Assembly (NCBI GenBank): GCA_020055645.1
Contig: CM034547.1
Span: forward strand, 54,686,909 to 54,750,908
Direction: 5' to 3'
DNA from: Tomocerus qinae
Taxonomy: Eukaryota; Arthropoda; Collembola; Entomobryomorpha; Tomoceridae
DNA: 64,000 bases
Made by a program: the position numbers and the translations under genes. Shown one piece after another: positions 1 to 12,400 of the stretch. The notes beneath the pieces are model-generated. The model did no database searches. It saw only the letters and a list, made by a program, of their open reading frames with translations, and was not told the DNA's origin. The stretch's first letter is position 1. Every line of letters starts with the position of its first letter.

Positions 1-24
1 GATTAGTGATTAGATATCTTCTAC

Positions 25-219
25 TTATAATTGTAAAACATTGTGCTTCTGTGAGTCAACCCTGTGAAGGTTAAATCTAGTTAAATGGGGACCATTTACC
101 ATATAATACTCATAACCTATTGGATTAGGTAACTGCATTTGCTGATTCACAATAGTATGATATCTCTGAAGTACATTCTTCTTATCTGACTTTTGGTTTA
201 AGGTTACACTCTGAAGCAT
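25..219 (-). other. Unrecognised small open frame at left edge, possible 3' terminal exon
   Basis: A 64-codon open frame on the minus strand starts with a true ATG and ends in a stop. Its composition looks protein-like (for example LPNPIGYEYYMVNGPHL), but I recognise no family. A pyrimidine-rich ATGCTTCAG just at the start could instead be a splice acceptor. That would make this the last exon of a minus-strand gene overlapping the 5' part of the USP2-like locus. No upstream partner exon could be identified. Chance is a realistic alternative. Confidence 0.15.
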
Positions 220-412
220 AAAAAATTGTGCTGGAGAAATTGTGATTTTGCTTTTTCTTTGTTTAGTGATATATAGTGGTTAGGCAAGTTACAAGTACTG
301 AGAACAAGCTAGTGATAATTCTTTAGAGTATATTTATTGAATAATTTTGTGGTGCATTGTATATGCAAATCACCTAAAGAGGGGACTAGAAACGAAAATC
401 AATTGTACTACT

Positions 413-3400
413 ATGCACATGATAAGCATGACGAGTTCCATAGCCACTCGAGCAGTAGTAGAAGTAGTTGAACAGTTTAAGAAAATGGCAAAAGAAGCCA
501 AATTGACCGCAAATCAAAGGCACAGGTATACTGCCTATGAAAACGAATTTTCATCTGACGATGAAGAGATAAGTGCTAAAAATTACTCTAACCCAATCTA
601 TCAAGTCAACTTGTCCGTAAAGGTATGTTTTCATTTAAGTTTCATCAACACAAACCTTCTTTTAAGGACGCTGTTTACGTTGGTTGCTAACGAAAAAAAT
701 ATAATTTCCAAAATTTAACCCGTCAATTGTCACATCCGAAACCCCATAGTTAACCTACCCGGCCATTCCACTACCTCAAGGGGAAGTTTTGGCAGTGCAA
801 TATTGATAAACAAGATGCTATCAAGTCAATAACAAAATGAATTCCATGCGACATAAACGGCCGTCTTATGGTATAATATTTGTAAATCTATTGGTTAGTA
901 CTTTGGTTAGTACTATATCACTATGACTACGGCGTCAATGCTTGTACTTGATGGCCGTTTATGTCACATGGACAATAGACATCCTTGATAGTAGTTATAA
1001 CAACCATGGTTATAACTTAAACTTACAAGTATGAATGCATTGAAGCAAGATGCAAACAAAAAAGATTTTTGTACTAAAGTAATAACATTGCCAATGACGA
1101 CAGGTGGAAATGCTACTATACAAGTCAGTATAGAAATCTTTATAATATAATACACTTCCCCGTTTCCTAGAAACTAATTTTTTGGAATTGCATTGACTTA
1201 TGCCCTCGGTATTCCATCATCAGCAATTCGGGTCAACCTCCATGCATTTAAAATTCATCATAATATCTTTACATCGACTGTTATAACTTCCGGAGGATCA
1301 GTCTGATTTTTATGGGACCTACATTTTTGGAACCGTGGACTATCAAGGAACAAAAGTTACCATTCGGAATTTTGATATAGTTGTTTTAAATGCATTTAAA
1401 AAAATCAAATTCCCAAAAAAATGAGTCATTTTTAGTTTTTTATAAAACGTTGATGTTTTTGGTCCATTTAAAGCAACTATATCAAAATTCCGAATGCTAA
1501 CTTTTGTTCCTTGATAGTCCACGGTTCCAAAAATGTAGGTCCCATAAAAATCAGACTGATCCTCCGGAAGTTATAATAGTCGATGTAAAAGATTTTTTAA
1601 CATGCATTTTGATAGTCCCCTGTGGTTGCTATGCAGGGCCAAAGTGTAACCTTAAGGCAAACAAAGTAAATAGGTAGTGCTGAACAACTTTTCAAAGTGA
1701 GCAGACATTTTAAATCCGTCAGACATCCGATTAGTTTCTAAAAAGGCTGGAGCACTGAAGTAAATAATATCATGGGAACACAAAAAACAACAAAATTCAG
1801 TGTTACTAACACCAGTGCACATCTAAGAATGTAATTTATAGCTTTGCAAATTCAAACCAAAGTCATCTAACCTGTTTTAATATTTTTTAATTTTCTGATA
1901 TTTTCACCTGGTATCACCGAATCCTCATAGACATTGCTATTGCTACTAATACGTAACACTTGTAATTACTGTTCAAGTCAAAATAGAAGACCCCTGGCAA
2001 TTCTGGGTAGGTAACGAGAAATGGCAAATTGTAATTCGTATTTATGAAGAAACAAAAATTTTAGCAAACATCTGAACTGTGGCTTCAGAAGCTGGTACTT
2101 TAGATGAAAGATAATTGTCGCCTTGGCATTTTATTAATAAATTTGATGACAGTTTCAGAAAACCTTGCATTATTCGTCAATGTAATTTTTGGCTCCCAGG
2201 GGTCTTCTATTTTGACTTGAACAGTACTTGCCTTTATCCTTAATGGTCTGTTGAAATACTATATTTTTTAATTTCTGCTTTTCAATTGAGTGTAATACAA
2301 ATTAGATGCTATCTATAGACAACTTAAATGTCTGTCTGAGACAATGAGCGAGGTAAGAAGTACGATAGTGAGAATGGGGAAACAATAATTCTATGACAAA
2401 ATAAATAGCTGTGTGTTCTACCAATTTGCTGAAATTTGTGAATTTGACCATTTTTTCCTGATACTCATTTTTCCCCGTTGAGCAACTACAATGCAGCCAA
2501 ATCTACAGCCCAACTATACTACTATAACATATTCAACATATTTAAAGGCTTTAGATAACGGTTATCGCGCGGTTATGCTTTGCTTACAGTACCTCTACTA
2601 TACCTCTAGATACTAATTCCTTATCGGTATCTTCCATTTGAAATACGCGATGTGGGTATATTGCAATCAAATTTTCTGGAAGGAAAATATTTGATAATGA
2701 ATTTTCCCTTCTGTACCAATAAAGTTAACGTTTTCTTAGAATTACTTGGGTAATACAATGCATTTTACTTTTAGAACCACAATCCCTGCCCTCATAGGTA
2801 CAATGTATTGAATGCTGTCTTTAAAAGATATGAATGGGTGAAATTAACTGCTTTACATTTGCTTTGTCAAAATTTTCCTTAAATGTTCGGCAAAATAAAT
2901 ATACCTCTGCCTTAAAACAATATTCTCATTCTCTGCACCCACATGATACGCTTTTTGCTTATATCGCATGAAAAATACGTATAACTGTGAAAGGTTATTA
3001 TTCTCTCACAGTGTACTCATAGTTTACTTGATTTTTAATGTTATGATTTTTTATTCACAGGACAGCGACGCATATAGCTCTAGCCCTCATGCTGGTGGTA
3101 GATTCCGAAGTAGAGAAACAAACGAAAGAGCCGGATTGACAGGACTAAGAAATATTGGCAATACAGTAAGCGTCTTTAATACATCACTTCGTATTAGTTT
3201 GCCTGGAATATTTGCATGGAATTTTTGATTGTTTCGTGTTGTCCAAATTGCTAATGTACTGTCTCTCATTTACTTATAGTGCTTCATGAACTCCGTTCTA
3301 CAATGTTTAAGTAACACCAGGCCCCTTTTAGAATACGTTCAGAAAGACAATTACACTAGTGAAATAAATACATCGACATCAGGAATGAAAGGGGCTTTAA

Positions 3401-4630
3401 TCAGAGGTAACTTTCATTGGATCGACATCAATTTAAACACCAAATTTTTATGTATTTGAGTTTTTATGCAAAAAAGTGTTTTATTTGCGTTATAGCATTT
3501 GGTGAACTCATACAAGAATTATGGCGTGAAAGTAGGGTGGTCGATACGTCAGCTTTTAAGGATCAAATTCAAAGATTCGCCCCACGTTTTATGGGTTATA
3601 GTCAGCAAGATGCTCAGGAATTTCTTCGTTATCTTCTAGAAGGTCTTCATGAAGATGTAAATAGAGTCACTGCCAAGCCTAAGCCAATTCTAACAGATAT
3701 TGATGATGACTTAAGGTAATTTACACTAATTGTGTACATAGCCTAATAGAATTACAAGAAGATATATATTATATGTAGCTTAAGTAAATAAATGGATATA
3801 AGCTTGCAGATTTTAATGATGTTCCATTTTTGCTCATTAGCGATTCTCAGAAGGCAGCTGAAGCGTGGAAGCGCTATTTAAGATACGATGATAGTAGAAT
3901 TGTGGACATATTCGTCGGCCAACTAAAATCAACGTTAAAATGCACTACGTGTGGGCATTGTTCTGTGACATTTGATCCTTTTTGGGATCTTTCGCTATCT
4001 ATCCCCTCGAAGTCTTCCCAAGTCAGACTTTCTCAATGTTTTGAGCTGTTCACGAGAGAAGAAATTTTAGATGGTGACGAAAAACCAACTTGTGCAAAGT
4101 GTCAGTGCCGTAGGAAATGTACCAAAAGTCTCTCTATTCAAAAGTTTCCTAAAATCCTAGTTATACATTTAAAGCGATTTTCACCTACGGAACGTTACCG
4201 AGGAAAGCTGAGCACAACCGTCGATTTCCCCCTCAATGGACTGGATTTGTCCCAGTTTGCAGCCAATCGAGGTCAAGGTTGTTCCTATAACCTTTACGGT
4301 ATCGCAAATCACTCTGGCTCAACTTATTCTGGTCACTACATTGCCTATTGCAAGCATCCTTATAATGGCGAGTGGAATTGCTACAACGACTCCAGGTATG
4401 CATACTCACATGTTTTATCCAATTAGGTACCAAACGAACGTACCTTTGCGTTAACCTTATTTATTTATGTATCTGTCTGTACATGCGTGCGTAAGTAAGA
4501 ATTAAATTGATTTACTCTAACTTAATTTTGTTTCTTTTATAGAGTTTCCCCGATCTCCAGCCATAGTGTTGTATCTAGTGAGGGCTACGTTCTTTTCTAT
4601 GAGCATGCTGGCCAGAGCTCCCAACTATAA
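413..4630 (+). CDS. Usp2: USP2-type ubiquitin carboxyl-terminal hydrolase (6 exons, 434 aa)
   Basis: Cysteine protease of the USP family (C19) that removes ubiquitin from proteins. Proposed exons are 413-622, 3061-3165, 3280-3406, 3496-3715, 3841-4395 and 4543-4630. All have GT-AG junctions and compatible phases, and they sum to 434 codons plus TAA. The Cys box [19 protein letters not shown] is split by an intron, with the catalytic Cys as the first codon of exon 3 (3280-3282). The His box is [12 protein letters not shown], followed by the YNDSR-V block holding the third catalytic residue. The final strand reads YVLFYEH. Zinc-finger cysteine pairs CTTC and CAKC lie between them. [15 protein letters not shown] is the usual QQD-E-F box. 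The catalytic domain (about 330 residues) fills most of the protein, which fits the compact USP2/USP21 group. The first exon is less certain. ATGs at 413, 419 and 428 are in frame, and an in-frame TGA at 338-340 lies upstream. Longer isoforms from exons to the left are possible. Expected location is cytosol or nucleus. Confidence 0.9.
1250..1600. repeat. Hairpin (inverted-repeat) element in USP2-like intron 1
   Basis: Two arms of about 120 bp (about 1268-1392 and 1467-1589) are near-perfect reverse complements around a spacer of roughly 75 bp. The left arm starts tttacatcgactgttataac and the right arm ends in its complement with few mismatches. The direct repeat catgcattt at 1241-1249 and 1601-1609 may be a 9-bp target duplication, which would set the outer limits used here. 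The terminal bases outside the strong arms are only loosely complementary, so the ends are uncertain. No coding capacity is seen. It fits a non-autonomous MITE-like element. Confidence 0.6.
1967..2226. repeat. Short terminal-inverted-repeat MITE with TA ends
   Basis: Left end TACTGTTCAAGTCAAAATAG (continuing GAAGACCCCTGG) is mirrored at the right end by CCAGGGGTCTTCTATTTTGA (continuing CTTGAACAGTA). This is a nearly perfect terminal inverted repeat of about 31 bp bounding 260 bp. Both ends abut TA, as expected if TA was duplicated on insertion (Tc1/mariner style). The inside has no long open frame, so it would be non-autonomous. It lies in intron 1 of the USP2-like gene. Confidence 0.6.
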
Positions 4631-7008
4631 CTTTTTCGTTAAATACACGTTATATCTTGAGAATTAATATATTCAAATAGCCACATAAAATTTTGACTCG
4701 ATATATAATGCAACACAATACAATTAACTATTTTGTGGGAAAACTACATACCTATATAGGATAATAATTTATTTTCGAACCTATAATACTACAAACTACT
4801 TACCATCAAACATGAAGACTCTTGGTGACTTGATAACACCACTATAATTACGAACTATCACTGCCAACTGTGTGCAGTTCTGTTAAATGAATTATTACAA
4901 TATTTGCATCGGTCAAATGTTAATCGGACTACACAAAATTAACTGATTTTTTCATTTATGTATTTAATGAACCGCATTGAGTATGAATATAATATAAATT
5001 ACAATGCTCTCTGCCAATAACGTGCTAACTTGTTAATTCTTCACGAAGTAGATTCTACTGTCAGTAAAACCTAAACTTTTTAGTAGCAGCTATAACTTTA
5101 CTTATAATTATACTTAGACATTATTATAATGTACACAGACTATGAATAAAAGTAATAATATGAGTATAATGAGCTATTATATGATTTTATCCATAATCTG
5201 TACTTTTAGTAACTTTAGTCTAAGAGAGATGCAACCAAAGATTAATGGTGATATAAATGTAACATCGTTGAAATATTGTTAAAACGATAAGCAATAATAC
5301 TTTACGTGATCAATGTAATCGTTTAAAGCAAGATCTAAAACATAAAAGCAATGTTTTAAAAGTCTAATTAATATTATGTAGCTTAAGTATTGTATGGAAC
5401 AGTCAAAATTCTCAAAATGTTGTACTTCCCCTTTAGCTTAGATGTAGGAAAAACGAGCTGGTGTTTTACACGATCTGTAATTACATTATCTAAAATGCAA
5501 GCAAGTTGTTTTAAAATACTTACTTATGTAGCACAACTTAATTATTAATGTATCTAATATTAATTAGTTTATACATTAATTATTTAATTATCTTATGACT
5601 ACTTACTGAATAGAATAAGATTTGTCAACAATTTTAAGTTACTATTATTGATTACACTTCGTGGTGCAACGATAAAGGTAAATAAATACTAGAAACGTCT
5701 CCTATATTGTATGCCTTAGGTTTTTCATATTAAGCATTGTCAGTGCAATACTGTGACTTTTGTCATTTGTACATTTCATTTTTAAATAATGTAATAGATG
5801 TGAGCAGTATTTAAAAACTATAACGTTATGCTAATAGTTAATAGTGTTTTAATGTATTTCGTACTTGTATTTGTCTCAATATCTTTAGAATCTGTACTGT
5901 ACACATTAAATAATCCATATCCCTAATAATAATATGATATTCCAAACTCTACGTGAGACACGACATTAATTAGGCAAATATTTGCGTTATACACATCACT
6001 TCATCTTAGTTTTAAAAGATGGGTATAAAAATTCAAACCAAAATTACCGTGAACAAATGTAACCCACTGTGTGTTTTATTAGTAATAAACAAAATAAATA
6101 TTATTATGTAAATGAAGTTCATGAAATCATTTTAGTTTACTGCTTGGTGCAAAAATACGTTGATAGCATAAAGAAGCGTGCTAAAAATCCATAAGCCAAC
6201 CTTCCTTGCTTGGACGAGTTTAAAATGATAATAAAAATAATGATATTTTAATGTCATTTTATGTACTTCAGTCATTTTCCATTGAATAAGGTTACCCGAA
6301 ACAGCAATAGGTATTTCAAGCATAGTTTTGTTGTTAAACCTTGCATATCAGTTTCATCGATTTGTGAAATTATATGTTATTTAATTTAAGGTTACGCTTG
6401 TCAGATTTTTAGTAACTTCCATTGACCAATCAATCCCATTCCCATCCAAATGTGCAGTTTATTTAATACCAAAGCGATATTGTTGTTAAAAATAGATAAA
6501 GAAATCCTTGAAGGCTCAATTCCATTGTATACCAACATAATATTATATTCAGATACATCCTTTAAATTTGCATTTTGCATGTCAGAGTCAGAACTTATTA
6601 CTGTTGAATTGAGTTCTGCTGCAGGTCCTGTATACATACCGGGTGTAACTTTAAGGTTACTATTACTAGAAATTCACAAGTACCTACTTAAATAATAATA
6701 TCGACTTAATACACACCACCACATAAAATTGTACAGTATTTTATGCTATAATATGAACGTACGTTCCTCTACCGCAAAGGCAACAAAAGAACTCTTCGTA
6801 TGATTGACACTCAAAAAGAAGTATCATCTTCAGTCTCATTATCATTAGCCTCAGTTTAGCAGTAGTAAGTAAGAGTATAGTGTAGTCTTGTAGGAAGTAC
6901 AAAGTAGTAAATACATTATTAGGTAGTAGTAAGTAGATACAATACAAAACTTGTATTTACTTTAATGAATCATTCATATGCATTCGCATTCTTTCTCTCA
7001 TTTTATGA

Positions 7009-7712
7009 CCTAGGGAACTTTTGAGCATCTGCACCTGCTCAAAAGTTCAAAGGAACTTTTGAGCACCCATGCAGCATTTGGCATAGGTGGGCATGCCATG
7101 AATGCCAGGCCGTGCCAGAAGCTTTACAAATAACCCTTTTCATATTATGTAAATAAAATACCCACTAAAAAAATAAAATACCCACTAAATAAATAAAATA
7201 CCCACTAAATAAATAAAATACCCACTAAATAATTATAATTATAATAACTATAATACTCACTTAATAAATAAAGTCCCCACTAAAAACGTTAAATTCCTAC
7301 TAAATAAATAAAATTCCCACTAAATAAATAAAATACCAACTATTTTATATATATAGTGGGTATTTTATATATTTAGTGGGTATTTTATTTATTTAATGGG
7401 TATTTTATTTATTTAATGGGTATTTTATTTATTTAATGGGTATTTTATTTATTTAATGGGTATTTTATTTATTTAGTGGGTATTTTATATATTTAGTGGG
7501 TATTTTATTTATTTAGTGGGTATTTTATTTATTTAGTGGGTATTTTATTTATTTAGTGGGTATTTTATTTACATAATATGAAAAGGGTTATTTGTAAAGC
7601 TTCTGGCACGGCCTGGCATTCATGGCATGCCCACCTATGCCAAATGCTGCATGGGTGCTCAAAAGTTCCTTTGAACTTTTGAGCAGGTGCAGATGCTCAA
7701 AAGTTCCCTAGG
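7009..7712. mobile_element. Foldback element: long inverted repeats around a 20-bp minisatellite
   Basis: Outer arms of about 140 bp are near-exact reverse complements: cctagggaacttttgagcat at left, and its complement ending aaaagttccctagg at right. Inside each arm is a tandem array of a 20-bp unit (aaataaaatacccactaaat at left, its complement at right), so almost the whole 704 bp can fold on itself around about 7335. The flanks carry a direct repeat tcattttatga at 6998-7008 and 7713-7723. Because tca/tga is itself complementary, the true target duplication could be 11, 9, 7 or 5 bp. A 9-bp duplication would match classic foldback or Mutator-like insertions. No open frame is present, so mobilisation would need enzymes from elsewhere. 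Confidence 0.85.
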
Positions 7713-8549
7713 TCATTTTATGATATGCGACTATGAGAATATGAGGCATGAGATGACATAAAAGTGCACAAGATAATGAATGTATTAATCTATATTACTT
7801 GACGACTTATTTATACGTACATACTTACAGAAGCACAACTTTCAGTTCATTTTCATGAAACCTGAGAGTTGGAGCTCACTGCAGTTAGATAATGACATTG
7901 ACATCAGTACATTTAGTATTTTACTCTATAACCATCTATAACATAACATAACCTTATCATTACAATCACCAAGTAAAGTGCACTGCACAAGCTTTTTGTT
8001 AAGCCCTTTTAGCATTGATTTGATCATATATTTAACTAGATCACCTATATAGATGTGCAGCTAATAAGCTATACACTGTGGACTACTACAAGTACTACAT
8101 AAATTATATAATTTAAGCCCACATCCACACTTACAAGCTTAATATACAAAGCATCTATGATATGCCATCTCGCTGAAGTAGTCACGTGACATAAAACTCC
8201 TCTAGTTTATGAAAGGAAGACTTTATAAGGCTAAAAAATTCTTCTGAAATAACGAAAGTTCAAGTTTGTAAGTTCATAAAAGTGAACGTAATTTTGATGG
8301 CCTAGTGTTGACAATCTGTAGTCAACATTCATCTCTGAGGCTGCCTAATTGTGACTAGTAATCAGCCAGTTCCTGTCAATAAACCTGACATTTGGAGAAC
8401 CACACAAGCAATCAAATCAGATCTACTTGACAGCTACTTTTATAGCTTTGGTAAGCAGTTAAATTTTATATTGTGCTTTTTTAAGCAATTGGGATATTTG
8501 TGATTGTGACTACTGTGACGTTTAAGCTCTTATAGGTGGAACTTACTTC

Positions 8550-8905
8550 GGTTGGGTTGCTGCAAACGGGACGCAGTGAGCAAAAATTTTCTAAGTTTTT
8601 TTCCCAATGGAAAATCGTACCCAAATTTTTCTAAGTTCTTTTCCCAATGTAAGAAAGACGAATTTAGTCTTCAGTGTATAATCACTTTTTAAGCCACCCG
8701 TCACTATTTTTGCCTTTTTTCTAACCTAACCTAATAAAAATGAATAATAAATGTTTGGTTGTTTCAATTTTATTAGGTTAGGTCAAAAAAGAGGCAAATA
8801 GTGACTAGTTTTGAAAATACTTAGAAATTTGTTGTCTGATTTTTGCATTGAGAAAAAAACTTAGAAAAATTTCGGTTACTGCGTCCCGTTTGCAGCAACC
8901 CAACC
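8550..8905. mobile_element. MITE with long terminal inverted repeats and 9-bp target duplication
   Basis: The left end ggttgggttgctgcaaacgg (continuing gacgcagtgag) is matched by the right end ...gcgtcccgtttgcagcaacccaacc. The arms continue inward with mismatches (aaaattttctaagtttttt against its complement). A central small hairpin of acctaacctaataaaa and ttttattaggttaggt is present. A perfect 9-bp direct repeat acttacttc flanks it at 8541-8549 and 8906-8914. It is 356 bp with no coding capacity. The 9-bp duplication and long arms fit a Mutator-like or foldback-like non-autonomous element, but the superfamily call is inference. Confidence 0.85.
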
Positions 8906-9441
8906 ACTTACTTCATATATATAAACGGTTGAACTTATGATAATTTATTAATTCTCTTTGCTGTTTACACTTTCATCTTTAAGGAATGACGTTCAGTGGG
9001 TGTTGCTAAACTGGCTGGACATCATTTATGGATTGACAGAATAGAGAACAACATTTGCTTGTAATTATATATTTTTGCAAATGCAATCACTGGTGGAAGA
9101 CATGTTAGAGTGAATTTTTTCTAACTGATTTCTGATTCTGAATGCTGATTAGAAGAGCTCACCTTCTATTTTGTTTGTTATTAACTTTTAATTATGGTAA
9201 GTGAAACACTATTATTAGCTTATTAAGGTTTTTCATGGAGATATTGATCGAAAAATTTTGTTCCAACTCCAAGAGTGGACAAAAATTTCGTTTGTTTCTT
9301 TTTGTAACATTGTAGTTGCGCCATTGACAAGTTTATGGTTTGACTAATTCATGGCTTGACTCTTGCCATTTGGATTCTAGAAATGATTTTAATATTTTTG
9401 TGATTCAGAGTTCTTCGAGGTCAACAAATTCAAGGCAAGGT

Positions 9442-12400
9442 ATGACGAGCGAAGAAATGATCAACCACAGCTCGGAATGGACCTTAGCATTTGACAATGC
9501 TCTCTTGAATAGACTGAAAGAATTTTCGGAGGTAATGCAACGGTATTTCCATTTCAGATGCGTGTTAAGGTGTTAATCCCATTGTCTTATTGCTTTCATC
9601 AGGAATCTATTCACATATGATTTAAAGTGTACTAGTAAATTAAGGACATTATTAATCATTACATTCTTTAAATCCAGGATACTCCAGTAATAACTGTTTT
9701 TCTTTTTCGCTTTGCCTTAGATAGTGGATACTGCTTCTCAAGAAGTCAATACTGAATGTGAAACTTTAGCTAAGGACATTAATCGCTTGCAATCACGTGT
9801 ATTTAACGTAACTAACGAGTTCCTCATGTTATCCAACACTCAATTTGTGGAAAACCGTGTTCAAGAGTTTGAAGAAACTATGGAGTCCAACAGTGTGCCA
9901 CAGTCGATAAGTAATGGGAAAATTAAAACTAAATCGGAAAAAGAAGTGGAACTTATAGCTAAAATGAAAGAAGCCATTCAGATAGGCGTGTCTACAAGTG
10001 TGCAACAGGATAAAATGCAGTTAGTAAAAGTGTTAAAATTTTAAAAAAACCTACTGATGGATAATAACAACATTTAAAGTGTATAGAAGGTATACCGTGG
10101 AATTTCTGTACTTTTAATTCTTTGTGTGGTTTTTGTCTTTAGGTTATCAGAAAATCAGCAGCAAAATTCATTTCCCCAATTAAAACTTCCCCATCTTATT
10201 GGAACCTCCAAATTTTTTAGCAGTAAATATTGCGGCCTTACAGATGACAGCAAATCCACTATGCCAATTCAAAATACATCCACTTCAAATAATAATCCCC
10301 GAGTGTCTCATATTCTTTCCAGTTCTTCTGAAAGTTTGCCATGTATACCTCAACCTCAACATTTAGACAATATTCCACATGACAGTATTCCCACTGACTC
10401 AAGGGTAACGTTAATTAATTAATTAATAATGGAAGGAAATGTAATTTGATGCAAATGGTAAATTATGTAATTTTATTTTATGTATTTTAGCAACCGAATA
10501 TGCAGAATAGCTATGATAACGATAACGAGCATTCAAACAATTCTGTTAAATATCCTAGTACCTCAGCTGATTCAACCAAAGAAAGTGTCACAAGAAATGA
10601 TTGGGATAGCACTAAACCTTCAAGGGTATACCTAATCCAAAAATCGGTTTATACAGCTAAATATCGTTTTAAAAAGATTGAAGAAAATATTTAATTGACT
10701 TCATTATCTAGGCTAAAGCAACCTCATCAATAGTAGACGACCTAAATAATGCATTTCGTGCAAGGTTACCTCCGCCACCGGACGATGACAGTGAAAGTGA
10801 TGATGATTTCAAACCTTCTTCAAGTAGTGTTTTATTATCATTTTATTATTTTAACTGCACTGCATTAATCAATAGTTTGGATTGGATTATAATTCAGACT
10901 ATTAAGTATAATGTAGTACAGTAATTCGTTTTTCGTAGCGCAGTTCTAAGTAGTAATAAGCATTTTATTCTCAATTGGCTGTTATACATTTTATTTGATT
11001 AAAAAGGGAACATAGCCCATGTCTTGTCAGTTGTTTTGTTCTGTACGGTATTCTTGCTTTAAAACAATGTATTCTACTGATTTTGAGGCACATTTAATAC
11101 ATTACCACTAACACTGAAAATGAAATCGTATTTTCGTTGCCTCTTTTCAGCTTTACAAAAGGATTTATGTTACTTTCTACAAAACCCATTCGAATCTTGG
11201 GTCAATAGTATCAATCATAGCTAAAAATCTTCTAAGAAATTCTTTCGTTATAAATATTCTTCCGTACATAATAAAAGTAATACTAATAATTGATTTCCTT
11301 TGAATCGACGTGTGGAACGCCTATACCCTATTTAGTCTGTTAATTCAACACTTTGTTTTGCTATATTTAACATTTAAATTAGCTCTCCAGTTCATATTTT
11401 TATGATTAGAATCCCAGAGAAATTAAAAATTGATTTTTACAGATAAAAAGCTCTTTGGAGATGATGATGACGATTTATTTGGGGAAAATTCCTTGTTTGC
11501 AAGCCGGCAACATGAAGATATATTTGGGAAACCTGTTGTTTCAGACTCAATTTTTTCTTCTCAAAAAACTTCAAATGTTAAATCACTTTTCAATGAGAAT
11601 GCGGATGAATATGAAAATATTAGCAAGAAGTCAGAATCGGACGATATTGCACCTTCTACTGCTAAGCGTAAGCACTGTGGTTCTCAATATAACATTAAAT
11701 ATACAGTAAATGTAGGTACTCATTATAGTTCACGCGTGTGCATACTCTTTTTTGTTTTGTAGAACCGTCAGAAAGTAATGCTAATGTTAATGCTGTAATC
11801 GCAACTAAACCTAAGGTAATCTAATAATTGTTCTATTCTAGTTAATTGATAATGGTTATTTGTTTTTTGCGTTTTAGTGTATTATATCTACATTGGTTTT
11901 GGTTATTTTAGATTCCAGCTGGTGCGGTACCAATGTTGGGAGGTCTTACTTCACCGCAACCACCTCTTTTATCTAAAATTAGCAGCAGTGCTGGGAGGCA
12001 GGAAGGAAGTGTAAAAAAAGGTACGGAGCCAAGTACGGAGGCAATAAAAAGTGCAGCCCACTCTAGTCAACATGCAGAAAAGGAAAACAAATTTACTAGT
12101 CAATCTAGTCTTAAATCAGAACTTCAACAAGATAGTAAACATGCTAATAGCCAAGGATCGTCCTCTGATATTCATGTTCCAAATAATGTTAATTTACAGT
12201 AAGTGCCAACTTTTAAGAACTATCCCTCTGAATAAAACGAATTTAGATAAATTATATTTCTTAAATAAGGATTTAGTATTCCGTTTGTATTAATAGATTT
12301 CTATATATTATTTCAGGTCAAAACCAAAAACAAAAATAAATTCATTGTTTGATGAAAACAGTGATGACGATTTGTTCGCACCTTCAAATTTCTCTTACGG

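Larger units (their letters stand above)
4631..9441. other. Intergenic region between USP2-like and FAM21 genes
   Basis: This AT-rich region starts with the 3' UTR of the USP2-like gene. AATAAA occurs at 5145-5150 among several possible poly(A) signals. It ends with the promoter and 5' UTR of the FAM21 gene. The acceptor-like ttttgtgattcag ending near 9408 suggests a spliced 5' leader before the ATG at 9442. Two inverted-repeat elements lie inside (7009-7712 and 8550-8905). I see no convincing gene. Open stretches near 6132-6323 and 6401-6660 on the minus strand are discussed under findings. Confidence 0.6.
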
